Positions 1 through 12,500 of a DNA stretch of 64,000 nt are shown here, piece by piece (within the stretch, counting starts at the first letter, position 1; the number at the start of each line of letters is the position of its first letter). The notes beneath the pieces were generated by a model, which worked only from the letters and a program-made list of their open reading frames with translations, searched no databases and had not been told where the DNA came from. This DNA comes from Oscheius sp. JU75 (taxonomy: Eukaryota; Nematoda; Chromadorea; Rhabditida; Rhabditidae), in NCBI GenBank assembly GCA_037178855.1, contig JASJZC010000002.1:8258501-8322500 (forward strand), read 5' to 3'. The translations under genes were made by a program, and so were the position numbers.

Positions 1-599
1 TTGCTGCCACATCCTCTTGCATCGATGCAGCCACGTCTTGTCCATTCACTGTCAGAATCTGATCGCCCGTCATGAGTCGTCCGTCAGCTTCAGCCGTTCC
101 GCCTTTGACTACTTCGGACACATAGACTCCTGGCTCATTCTTTCTTCCGACAATACTGAGACCCAGGCCCTTGCCCGGTTTTTTCGTCAGCTCTATCTCG
201 AACATGTTATAGATCTGTGTCGGATCAAGGAGGCTCAGCTGGAGATTGACGTCACGGTAGATCAATAACCGGACCTGGAACAGTATTTATATTTCGGATG
301 GACTTTTCTTGCCTTAGGAGGCGTCCTCCTTAACGTGGAAATAGCCTGATCATGTGTCATCCCTCTCAAATTTGTTTTGTTGACTTCCAGAACCTGATCT
401 CCCGGCTTGAGTCGACCATCATGAGCCGCTGCTCCATCCGAATAGACTTCATGGATCACGACAGCTCCAAGGACTGTGTCAGAGCCTCCGACTATCGACA
501 GCCCGAGCCCCTTGCCCTCCTTGTCGATCTCGATGAGGGTCTCCTTGCCGACCTCAATCGCAATAGTCCGCTCCAGACTGAAGCTCTTCTTCCGAACTG
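1..599 (-). CDS. Patj: Patj PDZ9 and partial PDZ10
   Basis: Exon 599-313 encodes [75 protein letters not shown] and STLRRTPPK. Exon 274-1 (open to the edge) continues VRLLIYRD, then [38 protein letters not shown] and [14 protein letters not shown]. Both match the last-but-two and last-but-one PDZ domains of PATJ/MPDZ at high identity, with intact GLGL loops. The gene must continue to the left, probably with one more PDZ. Confidence 0.96.
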
Positions 600-3500
600 C
601 TGAAGACGGATTAGATTTTTTGGTAAACATATTATTTTCTTTTAGTCCGAAATCGTCAAAGTCATATTATTGTTTCTGCCAAGAAGTTATAGCTATTCAA
701 AACAGCTTAAATCTTAAAATGACACTGAACTTTGATCAGTGGATTCCGTAACGAAATTTTCAAAGTACCGTTTACAAGGCAGACAAGGTTTCCTTTGTTT
801 TCAACGTTCCTCCTATTTCCTATTCTATTGCTAACGTCTCCCTGGCGCCCACTTGCATGTTAAAAACGACTTGCTTCCCGGACAAAAGTTCCTAGCCCAC
901 AAAATGAAACGAATCCATTGAAAACGAAGTACTCTTACTCTTCCCTCCTCTCTAGCCTTGCCTCTCTTTTGAGGAAGCAGAGTGAGAGAGCGCAATCGAT
1001 AGGCAACGAATGGCTCATGAGCAGTGCATAGCACTACAGCATTTTATCGCAAGAAAGAACAAAACTCCTTACCTTCAATTGTTTGCAGGGCTGTGTCGGA
1101 GTCATTCGTCGGGGGCATAGATCCGTCCGAGGGGTGCTCCTGCTCGACCGGAGGCAAGGCCTGGAAAGGAGAGCCATTATGATCAATTAGACGGCTGGCT
1201 GGACAAGAAAAGGAACACATTTCGTCGTCAAGTGAAAGAAAGAGAGAGAGAGAGAGTCAGAGCCACAAAAAAGCGACTTCAAGAAAATCTCCGGGCTTAA
1301 AACGTGAACAGATCAAGAGAGTACGATAAAAGTTTCGGACAAGCTGACAAGCCAAGTACTTTTAAATTATTAAAGGGTCGGTCGTTTTTTGGAGGCGACC
1401 GACATGTAGGTAGGCATGAAAGATTCATGGGAATGAGGCAAGATATTTTTCTTTGTTCGACCGGAATTTAGAAGCGGAGAGTTCAGTTCTTGACAGTCTT
1501 TGGTTCTTGTGCAGAGCGAAAAACATGTTGGGTACATGGGAAGGGTGTATAAGGAAGTAACGGATATCTTGATTTTCAAATTAAAGAGAATTTAAAGGAT
1601 TACAAAAACATTTCAATAGAATTATTGTGGTTTGCTTAAAAACGATGAGGACACAATCTGGTTTACAAACTTTCTTGATTAGCACTTTTTGAAGACTTCA
1701 CGTAAGAAATTCTTTAAAAAAGTCTCGATGACAGAGTATTTAATGGGTCCTGCCGTAAAATTAACGTATGAACAAGATGATACTGCTTATTTCTGAGCAT
1801 GATACTGAAAATAATTTGACGCGTTGATCAAAGGGGCGTTTAAAATTGTACTAACGACGAGATGGGACACCTTTAAGGTAGTGTGAATTAAATATAACAG
1901 GCGGAGAATCCGGGAGCTGTTAACTGTTGCCTATAGCTGTATCACTCGTATTCTAGTTAATTACAGTTAAATACAAACGAGAAAATTGGTTTGTCCAGCG
2001 GTAATTCATCTTTCTCCGACCCAAAAAAAGCTCAATCTAAAGACGCAGGAGCTATTTGCGTGAGCGATATAAAATTTCACGCCTGAATTGTGGTTCAGTA
2101 ATGAAGTGGAGGGCTGCCCGTATGTCTCTCTCTTTCAGATGCGAAAGTGAGAGCGCACAAATTCTCTGCCTCGAAAAGGGAGATCCGAAATTAGAGGAAA
2201 GTGACGTCACACACAGGGTGGACGAGCTCAGCTCTCCCCCGTCAACAAGCATCTACACATGGTTAAACTTGATGAAAAGCGGCCTGAGAGACGAGAGAAT
2301 GAGAGGCAGACAGGAGAGAGAGGGCTATTATCGAGTTGAGAGGGGGGAATATATTACTCTGTTCCAGAGGATAATGCAGTTTAGCCTAGAATTTTTGGTG
2401 ACAGAGATAAATACTTTCAAATGAATATATTCCTTGAATGAACAGACAGAATTGGTTGGACCCAGTACAGGTAACTTTTGACTAATTTTTTTTGAGCTAA
2501 GAATACATTTGAAAGTGCCATCTGCCGTCGGAAAAGCTTGGATAAGATTGGTATCAGGACATTCAAGAAAACCGTTTCAGTGCTCCAACGAAACAAAAAT
2601 TAACAGAAGAGCAAGTTTTAATTTTATTAGACAGTTTTGAATAGTGAGGAATTTTAACGGCAGTCTGAAGGAATGCGTCCGAAGAATGCATTAATTAAAA
2701 GTTGCCGAGAAATCGATTGCCACACTATTCTAGAACTTCAATAAGCGTCATTTAATCCGTGTTTTACAATCTGATCACAGCTTTCTAACACCCAGATTTG
2801 CAGGACCCTTCGAAGGTAAAATTTAAATCGAATGGTACAGTGTAACTGACTGTGAAATCATAGGAAGACATGATAAAAGCAAGAATCAGAAAAGGACACA
2901 GGTGATTGAATCGAGCGCAAATGAATGTATGACAGGTGGTCGGTTTTTCTCCAATCTAACAGAAGAAAATAGAATGGTGATGACGAGGCGTTCGCGGGAG
3001 ATGAGACGGAAGTGAGAGGAATATCCGGCAGGCGGCTTACAAGAGAGAGGGAAATTTTGAACTGCGGAGGAGGCAACATCACCGTCTATTATCTAATAAC
3101 GTCAACAGGAATTTCTAATTATAGAGTATCAACTTGAATCAGGTGGATTATGCTCACTGTTTTGCAACCGACAACTGTCATTTCGTATCAATGTTTTGGG
3201 CCAAAGGTCCCACATCCGGGTTTAACGATGTATTGCAAAATTGTAGAGTACGTCGAAATCTACATTTCTCTAGTATATCGTCTGACTATGAAACGAGTTC
3301 TTCGATCCGAAAAGTTAGTTCAAACTCGGACACTGGGCGCTCCTATGCTGAATACCTACCTACTCTCTGTTAATCTACCAAACCGGAAAGCGACCAAGAC
3401 CTTGTCCCGAATGGCTCAGCCAGTAAGGGTGCGGGAGACCCAGCCTCGAGTAAGCGTTTTTTGCTCTTCTTGGACTAAAAGAAGTATTCCCAGAAACCGA

Positions 3501-6500
3501 AACTGAAAGCGCTTCAGGGGACAAAAAACCAAATTGAATGAGGTCGAGCTCCACCTCTCCTTCGTCTCAAAGAGTCGATGAAAGCGCGAGATTCAAAATG
3601 GATTCCTTGGCTGTGAGGGCGAGAGACAGAGACAGCAGCGGCAGCTACGAGCTTATAATTGAGGGACACGCCCATTGAAGGAGCATGCCGGAGGAAAAGT
3701 TCAAAACTTTGTTCCCCTCATGAAGAATTTGTGATAGAGAATGAAATAGGATAGCTCCAGCATGGGAAGAAATCTAGAAAAGTGGGATTGTTCCGTGGAG
3801 AAGAGAGAGAGAGAGAGAGAGGGTACGACAAAATTAGATTTGTTGGTGAGTGAGAGAAGTTGAGAAGACCTCCCTCCGGACGCAGAGACACTTTCAGATG
3901 CACATTTGCAAGTAGGGGGTGACGTAGCAACTCACCTTATGGAAGTCTTCAGCAGCTGGAGTCGAGGAGGTTGAACTGAGGGTTTTCGGGTCGGATTGGA
4001 CGGCACAGTCCGCCTGAAAATAGAGATTGTACTGTTCCGTCAGAGTCAGACACAGAGACACTCTAGCCACAAACTCTAAACACCCGGATGTGGGTGTGAG
4101 GGCTTGGTGGAGAGAGCGCGAGAGTCTAATTAGCCAATCTATCCAATTAGTAGGAGCAACTCGCTTTCTTTCTCGGATTCGGATAGAGGAGAGACAGTGT
4201 GTCTGAACACGGTTGAGACAGGGAGCCAGAGAGGCAGCATGGCAGAGAGACAAAGAGACAGAGGGACAGAACTACAGAGACAGAGAAAAAAAGGCAACGA
4301 TAGAAGCTAATACGCTTGAAATGAGTAAATTAAAATTTTTCCGAAGAGAGCATTCGAACCAAAAACCAAAAGTCTTATAGAAGAGTGAATAGGCTCTGCA
4401 CCACTTGCGTCGAAAGAAGCGCTGGATAACAAGTCAAGTCCAAGGAACGCAAATTCAGCTCAAAATCTGGAAAAGGAAAAAGCTCCAGAGGACAGCAGAA
4501 CTACAAGCAGACATCCATTCCGCAGCTGAAAATCTGGGAAATACCATTTTCGATGCTCTTTCGAATGGCACCTACCTCGTTTCGATATCCCACGGTCAAC
4601 TAAAACTTTCCTCTTGTGAGATCCCACCGCTTCCTTCTCCTACGACTCCTGATTCACCACTTCCTGCTTCTACTACCGATCAAAGTAATTTCTCCGAACT
4701 CCCAGCCCCACGACCATCTTCGTCTATTCCTTCACCACCGGGTCCTACACCGGCCATTCCAGCACCACCGCCTCCTTTGACGGTTCCTCCTCCGTCGCCG
4801 CCTACTTCAGTGTATGCGCCTTCTGAACTATCTTCAAGCATTCCCCCACCACCTCCTCCAACGCCTTCTCCTTCGACTAATACACCTACAACTACCAGTA
4901 CTACCACAACCATGACTACGGCCACACGCCGTCCTTCTCTTCCTCGGCCCACACCAGCTCCTCGTCCTCCCCTCCCCCGGATCAAAAACCTCCTCCGCCT
5001 CCTTTTCCTCCGGTTCCGATCCCTGCTCCCCCGCCACCGCCTACTCCCAAGCCGAAGCAACCATCAATAGTACAGAACGTTTTCTGGGTTTGAGACTTGA
5101 AAGTTTTGCCTAGATAAAATTTCGCATCTGACTTCGTTGAACTTCTTGGGTAGGGGGATATGACAAGATGAAAAAGATGCAAGTTTTGTCGTCTTTCTTT
5201 CTCTTCTCCATCCCTCCTATATTCTCCAAATTTCCAGGAGCATGAAGCCGCTCAAGCTTCTGCTCTTTGTCACCTGACTGACCTGGGTTTCGGCCAATGG
5301 AGACCCTGAAGACGCTTCGAGTAATTTACTCGCTCCACGACCGTGGGAGTATCTACTGAGCTAACTACTACCGAATGGTGGGTTCAGTCATTCTCTCACT
5401 ATTCCAAGTTCAGACACACTGTTCAACGCTCACGAGCTCTGGAGAAGAAATATGGTGCGATGAAACCGATGTTTGTAACTGTGCTCGAGGTACAGATCCG
5501 AAACAACGGCTATGCAAGGCTCAGGAGAATGGCAATCTTTACTGGTGTGAAAGGCTCAACTGCAACTGTACGAATATACCTTAGGGAATCTCTAATGAGA
5601 CTGTATTCCTCCACCGCCACCACCAACGAAATGATAAAAAAGCATGGTGCAAAAAAACAGGACTCCTCCTCCCCCTCCCCTCCACCTGCGGAAAAGGTCA
5701 AGAATCCAGGCTGGTCGAATTGCGCATGCGACCACACAAGGTGTCCTACGTTTGACTGTAGATGCACCTATTCTTGTTCACAGCATGCTCCCTATATGTG
5801 CGGGAATTTACGGCTCGGTAGTGGTTGCGGCTGTAACGATATATACTGCCGTTGCCAACTGCAATACCCGTGTGGAAGTAAGTGAGAATAAAGTTGTCGC
5901 ATGTGCTTTGAGAAAAATTAGGAGGCAGAGACAGAGACAATGACAGAGACATATACTAACCATTGCACCTGCTCGTCTACAGACTATCATCTCCAGCGGT
6001 CCACTGCAGCACTCCCTGATGATATTTGAGGCGACCACATGACTCAGTCCGCGAAGCACACGACCATTTACCTAAAATTCTGACTGTCTCGGTCCATTGT
6101 CCTCAAAACTTGCCTCCAAGATCTCATCGCCTCTTTTGATTGCCAGCGGGCAAGCAACCTTGACATTAATGACGAAAATGTTCAACTTCTCACGGTCCTT
6201 GTTTCCGGCCAATGATATTCCCAAGCCTGCTTCCGGCACAGAGTCACAATCCACGAGAAGAACCTCTCCTTCATGGGGCCCATAGCGGGATCGTAGTTTG
6301 CCTTTGGTGTATCCGAACCGGGACGGGGGAGACGTGTCGTGAGAGTCACTGGCCAGAGCAGCTGAGGTCGCGTCGATGCCGCTCGTTGAAGCCTGTAAAG
6401 TCTATGTCAAAGAGATTGATAAATAGTCTACCAGATCTTCTTCGTGTGCTTCGGAACTGCTGACATCGGAGACGATCAGCGGTCCTGAGGCGTAGCTCTG

Positions 6501-9500
6501 AAAGTTCACTGTTTATCTCTCTGTCCCTCTGCCTCTCTGTCCTCTGTCTGTCATACTTACCGTCTTCCTAACAGTATCCTCAGTCAGGGTATCTCTCTTC
6601 TTCATACTCGGCTTTTTCTCCCTCTTGATACTGTTCTTTGTCTCGAGTTCCTTCTCCTTCATGCTCTGTCGCTTCTCCACAAAGCTCACACTATTCTTCT
6701 TCTCTGCCTTCGGCGTCTCCTCATCCTCTTGTTCCTCTACTGAAGCCTGTTTCACCGTCTCCTTTGGTTCCTCCGGTGGCGGGGTGGGTGATTTCCGTGG
6801 CACCTGTTCCGGTGGAGTTGTCACCGTCTTCTCCTCCCTCGGTCTCTCTTCAATTACAGCTGTTGTCGTCGTCGTATGGGCTGGATCTTCTGGCTCTTCT
6901 TCTTGTTTTCCGACGAAGGGTTCGACGCGAATCGATCCTACGGTGGAAGTGGACGAGGAACTGATCATGTTGTGGGGCGGTGTGAAACTGTGGAGGGACT
7001 GAAGGACGAACTTAACAGGGTTTGGGGCGTTCTTAATAGCTGCAACGGCCTGTTCATGGGTGGCTTCTCGGAGATCAATGTCGTTGACCTGAAAAAATAA
7101 ACAGTTGACAGAGAGACATAGAGATAGAGGATTGGAGAGACAAAAAGACAGGGGGAGAGAGGGACGGAGAGACAGAGAAAATAAGACAAAAAACAGAGAG
7201 ACAGAGAGACAGTGAACTTACGCTGATAACCCGATCGCCCATGTTCATTCCTCCAGATTGTCCGGCCGGACTATTTGCCAAAACACTCTTGATGAAAATT
7301 CCAGAGACGGTATTGCCCGTACCGGGTAATCCACCCTTTTGCGAGACTTCCACTCTCCCACCGACAATGGAGATGCCTAGAGCGTGAAACACATTTCAAA
7401 TACGACAGTTGTCTTACCAAAAGACTTGTTAGGCTCCCTATGCAAGACTACAGTCCGTGCCTCTCCCCAGAATTTGGACCTCGAGAGCTGTTTAGCCTGA
7501 CTCTGGATGTTCTCTGAGCCACTGCTGGCTGTCCGTGTGCTAAGGCGTTTCATGGGTGGAACAGTGGATTCGGCTTCTTCTGCGTGAGCACTACTGGTCG
7601 AGGGTTCTTCTTCCTGGAAAGTATTGGTTTGTCCAGCTCTTTATCTCTCATTCTATCTGTATTTCGACCAATAAACTCACCTCAATGACGCAATGGTTCA
7701 GAGCCGTCTCTACTACCTCCTCCTCCTCCTCCTCTCTGTTTCCCTCTAAAGCCGAAGTAGTAGGCTCCTCTTCCTCTGGACAAATTGGTTTCAATGAGGC
7801 CGGCTCCGAGTCTCTCCTAATGAAACTATCCGCTCTGCTTTTCACACTGGTCGGGGTAGGGGTCCGGGGCGGTGACTGAACTGGTGGACTGGGGGTCTTT
7901 CGGGTAGACGCTCGGGAAGGAGGTGGTGTTATCTCTGAAAAGGATGAATTGGTCTCTGTTTTTTTCTCTGTCTCTCACCTTTGCCGTGCCGACTAGTACT
8001 TGGCTCGTTGATGTTCCAATCCGGCGTCTTATGGGCGACGACGAGCTCGATCAGGGCATCCCTCAATGCTTCCTGCAAAATGACGAGAGCTTAGGGATTA
8101 ATCTTTTGACTGGATTCTTTACGAAAACTGAGAGAGTCATTGGGGGGGGGGGGCAAAGGACGGACAATGTGCAGGCAAATCAGTTGCGCACGACTGCTCA
8201 GCCGAAAGAATACGGGGCTGAAAATTCAATTCGAACGGCTTGAAAAGTACGCTTTTATGCTAGAGATGACGTAAGGAGCCCATTCAAAGTAAATCTGTCC
8301 CATTTTTCGGTGGTGGTAATTTTGAACAATCTTATCACGAAAATATACGCAAGTATGTGGATTTCCAGAAAAGTAAGTTGGTAGCTTGAATCCTAGTTGG
8401 AGCTGTGTCCCTGATTGCGTGTAATTTGGAGTGTGTGAGCGAATAGAGAGCAAGCTGAGAGAGAAAGAGAGGCGGAGAGACGTCTCTCTGGGGCTAATTG
8501 AATGCAACACTGGGGGCGAGGACGAGGTGTTGAAGCTGGTAGGAGCGAGAGGGAGAGGGAGAGAGGGCAATTGCATTCGAATTATATGATATGAGGGGAG
8601 GGCAGGGAGCCTTGATGAATCTCTTATAGGAATGACTTTTGACACGATTGGAGACAGAGACAGATAATAGGGACAGCGAGACGGAGACAGAGAGCCAAAG
8701 GAACATAAAAAGACAAAGAGACAGAGTGAACTACCTGAATCATTTCGTTGACCATCTCATCAATGTCCATTCCATCTATGAGACGGCTGGCGTCTCGTCC
8801 TGCTGTTTCCTGTTTCTGCAGTCGTCGCTCCACCTCTTCTCTTGATGTTGACGGAATTGCCGCTTCATTATGGAGCTCAGATATTCCCGCGTCGGAAGCT
8901 TCTGATAGCGGTTCATGTTCTTCATCCGTATCCTTGCCGAAAGACGATTTTCTTGAGAGGTAGGGTGACCGGTAGAATTTGGGAAAGACTCTGAAAAGTA
9001 AATAGTTCATCGTATTTCTATGTCTCTATGTCTCTACCCTATCTCTGTGTTTCTGTATTTCTGTCTCTCTCTCCCTGACCCTCAAACTCACTTTGGTGAG
9101 AGACGATTGATCACAGGTGAGCTGGGTGGTTCTCTTCCGAACCTCTCCTTCCATATCTTCGCGTCTGCTGCGGTAATGTAGGTTATACTGAATCTTTCTG
9201 TAAACGACTTTCAGCAAAGAGACTCACTTGCACTGTGTCCCAATCAGATTCGTTCTTTTCAAAATGGCTCTGGCTTGAGAACTTGTGACATTCCGAAGAC
9301 TCTCGGTATTGATCTTGACCAGGTAATCTCCCTGTTGAAGACGACCGTCCATTGCGACAGCCTTTTTCCCGCAAACGCTTTTTATGACACAACCATTAAC
9401 TCCTTTATCTTTATCTGCATCTAATACTACTCCTGAAATGAACTTTTTAAAGAATAAACCTGATAAGGTACCTAAGGGTAAGGCTCCTTTTTGCAGTTTG

Positions 9501-12500
9501 ATAGACCGTTCCAAGTGAGTGGGGAGGTAGACGACATCGTAAGTCCAGCTGCCTCTTAAGGCGAGAGGAGAGCCAGCTGGGGAAAGTGAACGTGTTGAGC
9601 AAGGGGACCAAGAGGCCATGGATTCGGTCTGAAACTGTGTCATGGTCTCTCTGTCTCTGTCTGATTCAATTTATCCCTAATTTTCCGCAGGCGATTTCAC
9701 AAGTGGACGCTCACCGACTCTGTACATCACAGACTGAGGATTGAAAAAAAAGAGAAACAAACCGAAACGGGCTTATGAAAAGAATGAACTGAGAAAACGT
9801 ACTCCGTCGAGGGATCTGAGACTGCAGGATGGACTGCGACTGGACGGGTAGTATCCCTAAAGTGAAACAGATGTCTCTCTCCAAAACTTGACAAGAAAAA
9901 TGCGAAGCGGATAGAGAAGACTGGAAGAAGTTGGGTCTCTTTACCTGCGGATGACGACGACGATACTCCTCGGCTCCGATCCAGACCGTCTCTTGAGACG
10001 AGGTGACGCCACAGGAGGCCTGCAAGAGGGACAACACGTACACGGGAAGATGTGTAAACTCTTTTTAGGATAGAAAACACGATAAGCCACGGTGCGGAAA
10101 GTTCGAGAAAAGTTTGAAAACGTGCTTTTGGTGGAATGGGAATATAAACCAACCTTTCTGCGACGCCCGCGAGGAGAGCTGCCTCGAGCTAGAAGACGCT
10201 CCGACCGGGTGTAGAGCGGAGAGTGAGAGCTGACCGCACACTGAAAAATATATTTTGTTTGTGGGTTGAAAAGAGAGAGGGAAGTGTGTTAGGCTATAGT
10301 AGTACGCTTATGATCACAGGAAGGATCATAGAAACTCTGAGACATAGACAGAGACTTTAGAGACGGAGACAGAAATGTCAGCTAAGAAATCCAAAGGACG
10401 AGTCTAATTGAGCTAAGGAAGTATAAAGAAAGAGGCTCCCGGAATGCGGGAGGAGGAGACACAAAGCACGCCAAGTCTCGCAACACTTTGTGACTAAATT
10501 GATCCAAAAATTGCCTGCTGTCATTATTTTCGAACCACGAAGATAAATGGTCTTCTCTATTATGAATGAGTATAGAAAGTGATGCCGAGGGACAGACAAA
10601 TGCAAAGGAAATGACACGAGACACCAGTGCTCCTAGCAGGCTAATTAATCGACGGGTGGGACACACACCGGGAGCTGCTGCAGGCTGCCTTCCAAGCTTT
10701 TAGGAAGGTGCCACGGGTGGTCTAATTGTGGACGTGCCTCTGCCACGGAGGACAATTTTTGACCCCTGAATTGAGGCCTGATGAGTTGGGAAAGGAAAAT
10801 GGTGGTGAAAGAAGATTGGATCAGCTTGTGGAAAAAAAAGTGTCACGACTGGAACTGAATATTTTATAGGCTGATTAATTTCTAGGTTCTAGAGAATACA
10901 AATTTTTGTTCATAATAGACAGACAGTTGTTAGTCACCCAAACAGGACAGTGGAAGAAACGGCCAGATGTGGCGGGAAAAAATTTAAGGCTTCGATCAAG
11001 TTTCAAATCTGCTAGCTCTAACAGTAAGACGAGAATAAGGGTAAAAGTTAGACAAGGTTTTAAATTGGGACTACAGTAAGAGCTGATGCTGTCGAAAAAG
11101 GGTTTGAGGGTACGCTAAAAATTAATGTAGCCTATCCTACTAGAAATGAGTTGAAAGACAAAGGTCAGATTGAAATTTCAAAATCGAGTTAGTTCTAAAT
11201 CTTTTTTTACTAAAGCACAGTGATATCCGTTTCTCCGTCCGTCCCCGTGTTCGCACAATCGCCTGTCAACACTAATATTCAAAACAGCTGACAAGCCCTT
11301 TGATATCAAGAGACAAGGGGATAAGTCAGCTGTGGGGCAACTTATGTAAGTTCTAAGTTAAGGCTAAAGGGCTGCGTAGCTGCCGTCGGCAGCTGGTCTA
11401 GTTCAAGCTCTAATTACCAATCTCAGTTACTTTGTGACAGCAATTAATGTTTGCAAGTCAGCTCAATCCATGTCAGTTTGGGAGATACGTCTCTTGGAGA
11501 ATGTTGTCCCCCTGTCACGCTAGCTCGACTGGCGGGAAACATACGAACAGGTTGAATTGAGAAGGAAGAACCAGGGCTAGCTGACAGAAGGGGGTTATAA
11601 CTGTCACTAGAGCCCTCTAAGGGCGATAGCATTACTTGTCTAAGCCTTTTCTTTCCGACAGTTTCGTGCCATGGCAACCGCTTCCAGACATTGCAGCTTG
11701 TGAACGTTACTCTAAGGTCTCTGTCAGTGGGCTGTAAAACTAGAAAAGTGGACCCATTTTTGAACGGTATTATAATTTCATCTGTTTAACCAGTGAAAAC
11801 TACGGTGCTAATTGTTGAACAGAGAGAACCACCTCGGAGGGATGGGAAAAATCAAAGAATGGGGCAAGAAAACATGGAATAGTGAGAGATGCACCTATAG
11901 CTTCAGGTCTACCATTTATTTTAGCCAAGCCTGTAGCCAGTAGAAGTTAGAGAAATGAAAAAGAAATTGGAAACTGCGGGTCTCAGTCTGTCAACTCTTA
12001 TTTTAGGCAACGTCTGATTCAGTTTGGTCACAAAAAAAAAACAGACTGTCTTGCATTGGATATAGACAAAAACACACTGCGAACATGACCATCCAAAGTT
12101 AAATCCGCTGTGGACAGCGTCTAAGCAGGCGATTTGATCCCCCAGGCCGGTCTGCTACCCCAATAAGCCATGCGGAGCGTGTAATGGTCAAAAGGAGCTC
12201 GGATTAATTGGGGGGAGGGGGCTCGATGACCAGAACCGCCTCTGAGAACAAGCAATATGACATGGGATAATAAGCGGGTGTAATAAATCGGAAACAGTTG
12301 TTTTGGAAAAGACGAGCCGGGTTTATAAATATGCATTGATGGGGGTGTCTCTGGCCCGTTGCCAAGGACTCTTCTCCACTCCAGGAAGCCCTTGAGCCTT
12401 GGAGACGAGAAGCTAATTGGAAGCGAGAGGATTTACTAGGCCAGATAAGAGTAAGAGAGAGGGAGAGAGAGCTCTTCTCCTTCCTTTTCCTCCCCTCCCT

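Noticed and set aside
275-303. 29-nt GT-AG intron in Patj
   Set aside because: A GC-AG intron starting nine bases earlier has a better donor, the usual length, and removes three unaligned residues.
4680-5060. Minus-strand Gly/Arg-rich frame
   Set aside because: It is the complement of a C-rich polyproline tract, with no splice context in the Patj reading order.
6402-6431. 30-nt intron ending at GACATAG in Patj
   Set aside because: The acceptor TTTACAG nine bases on gives a 39-nt intron in the same phase, matching the gene's normal size.
9715-9733. 19-nt micro-exon (SVMYRV) of Patj
   Set aside because: Splice sites look good, but including it puts the PDZ6 exon out of frame; skipping it joins 9803 to 9628 in phase 0.
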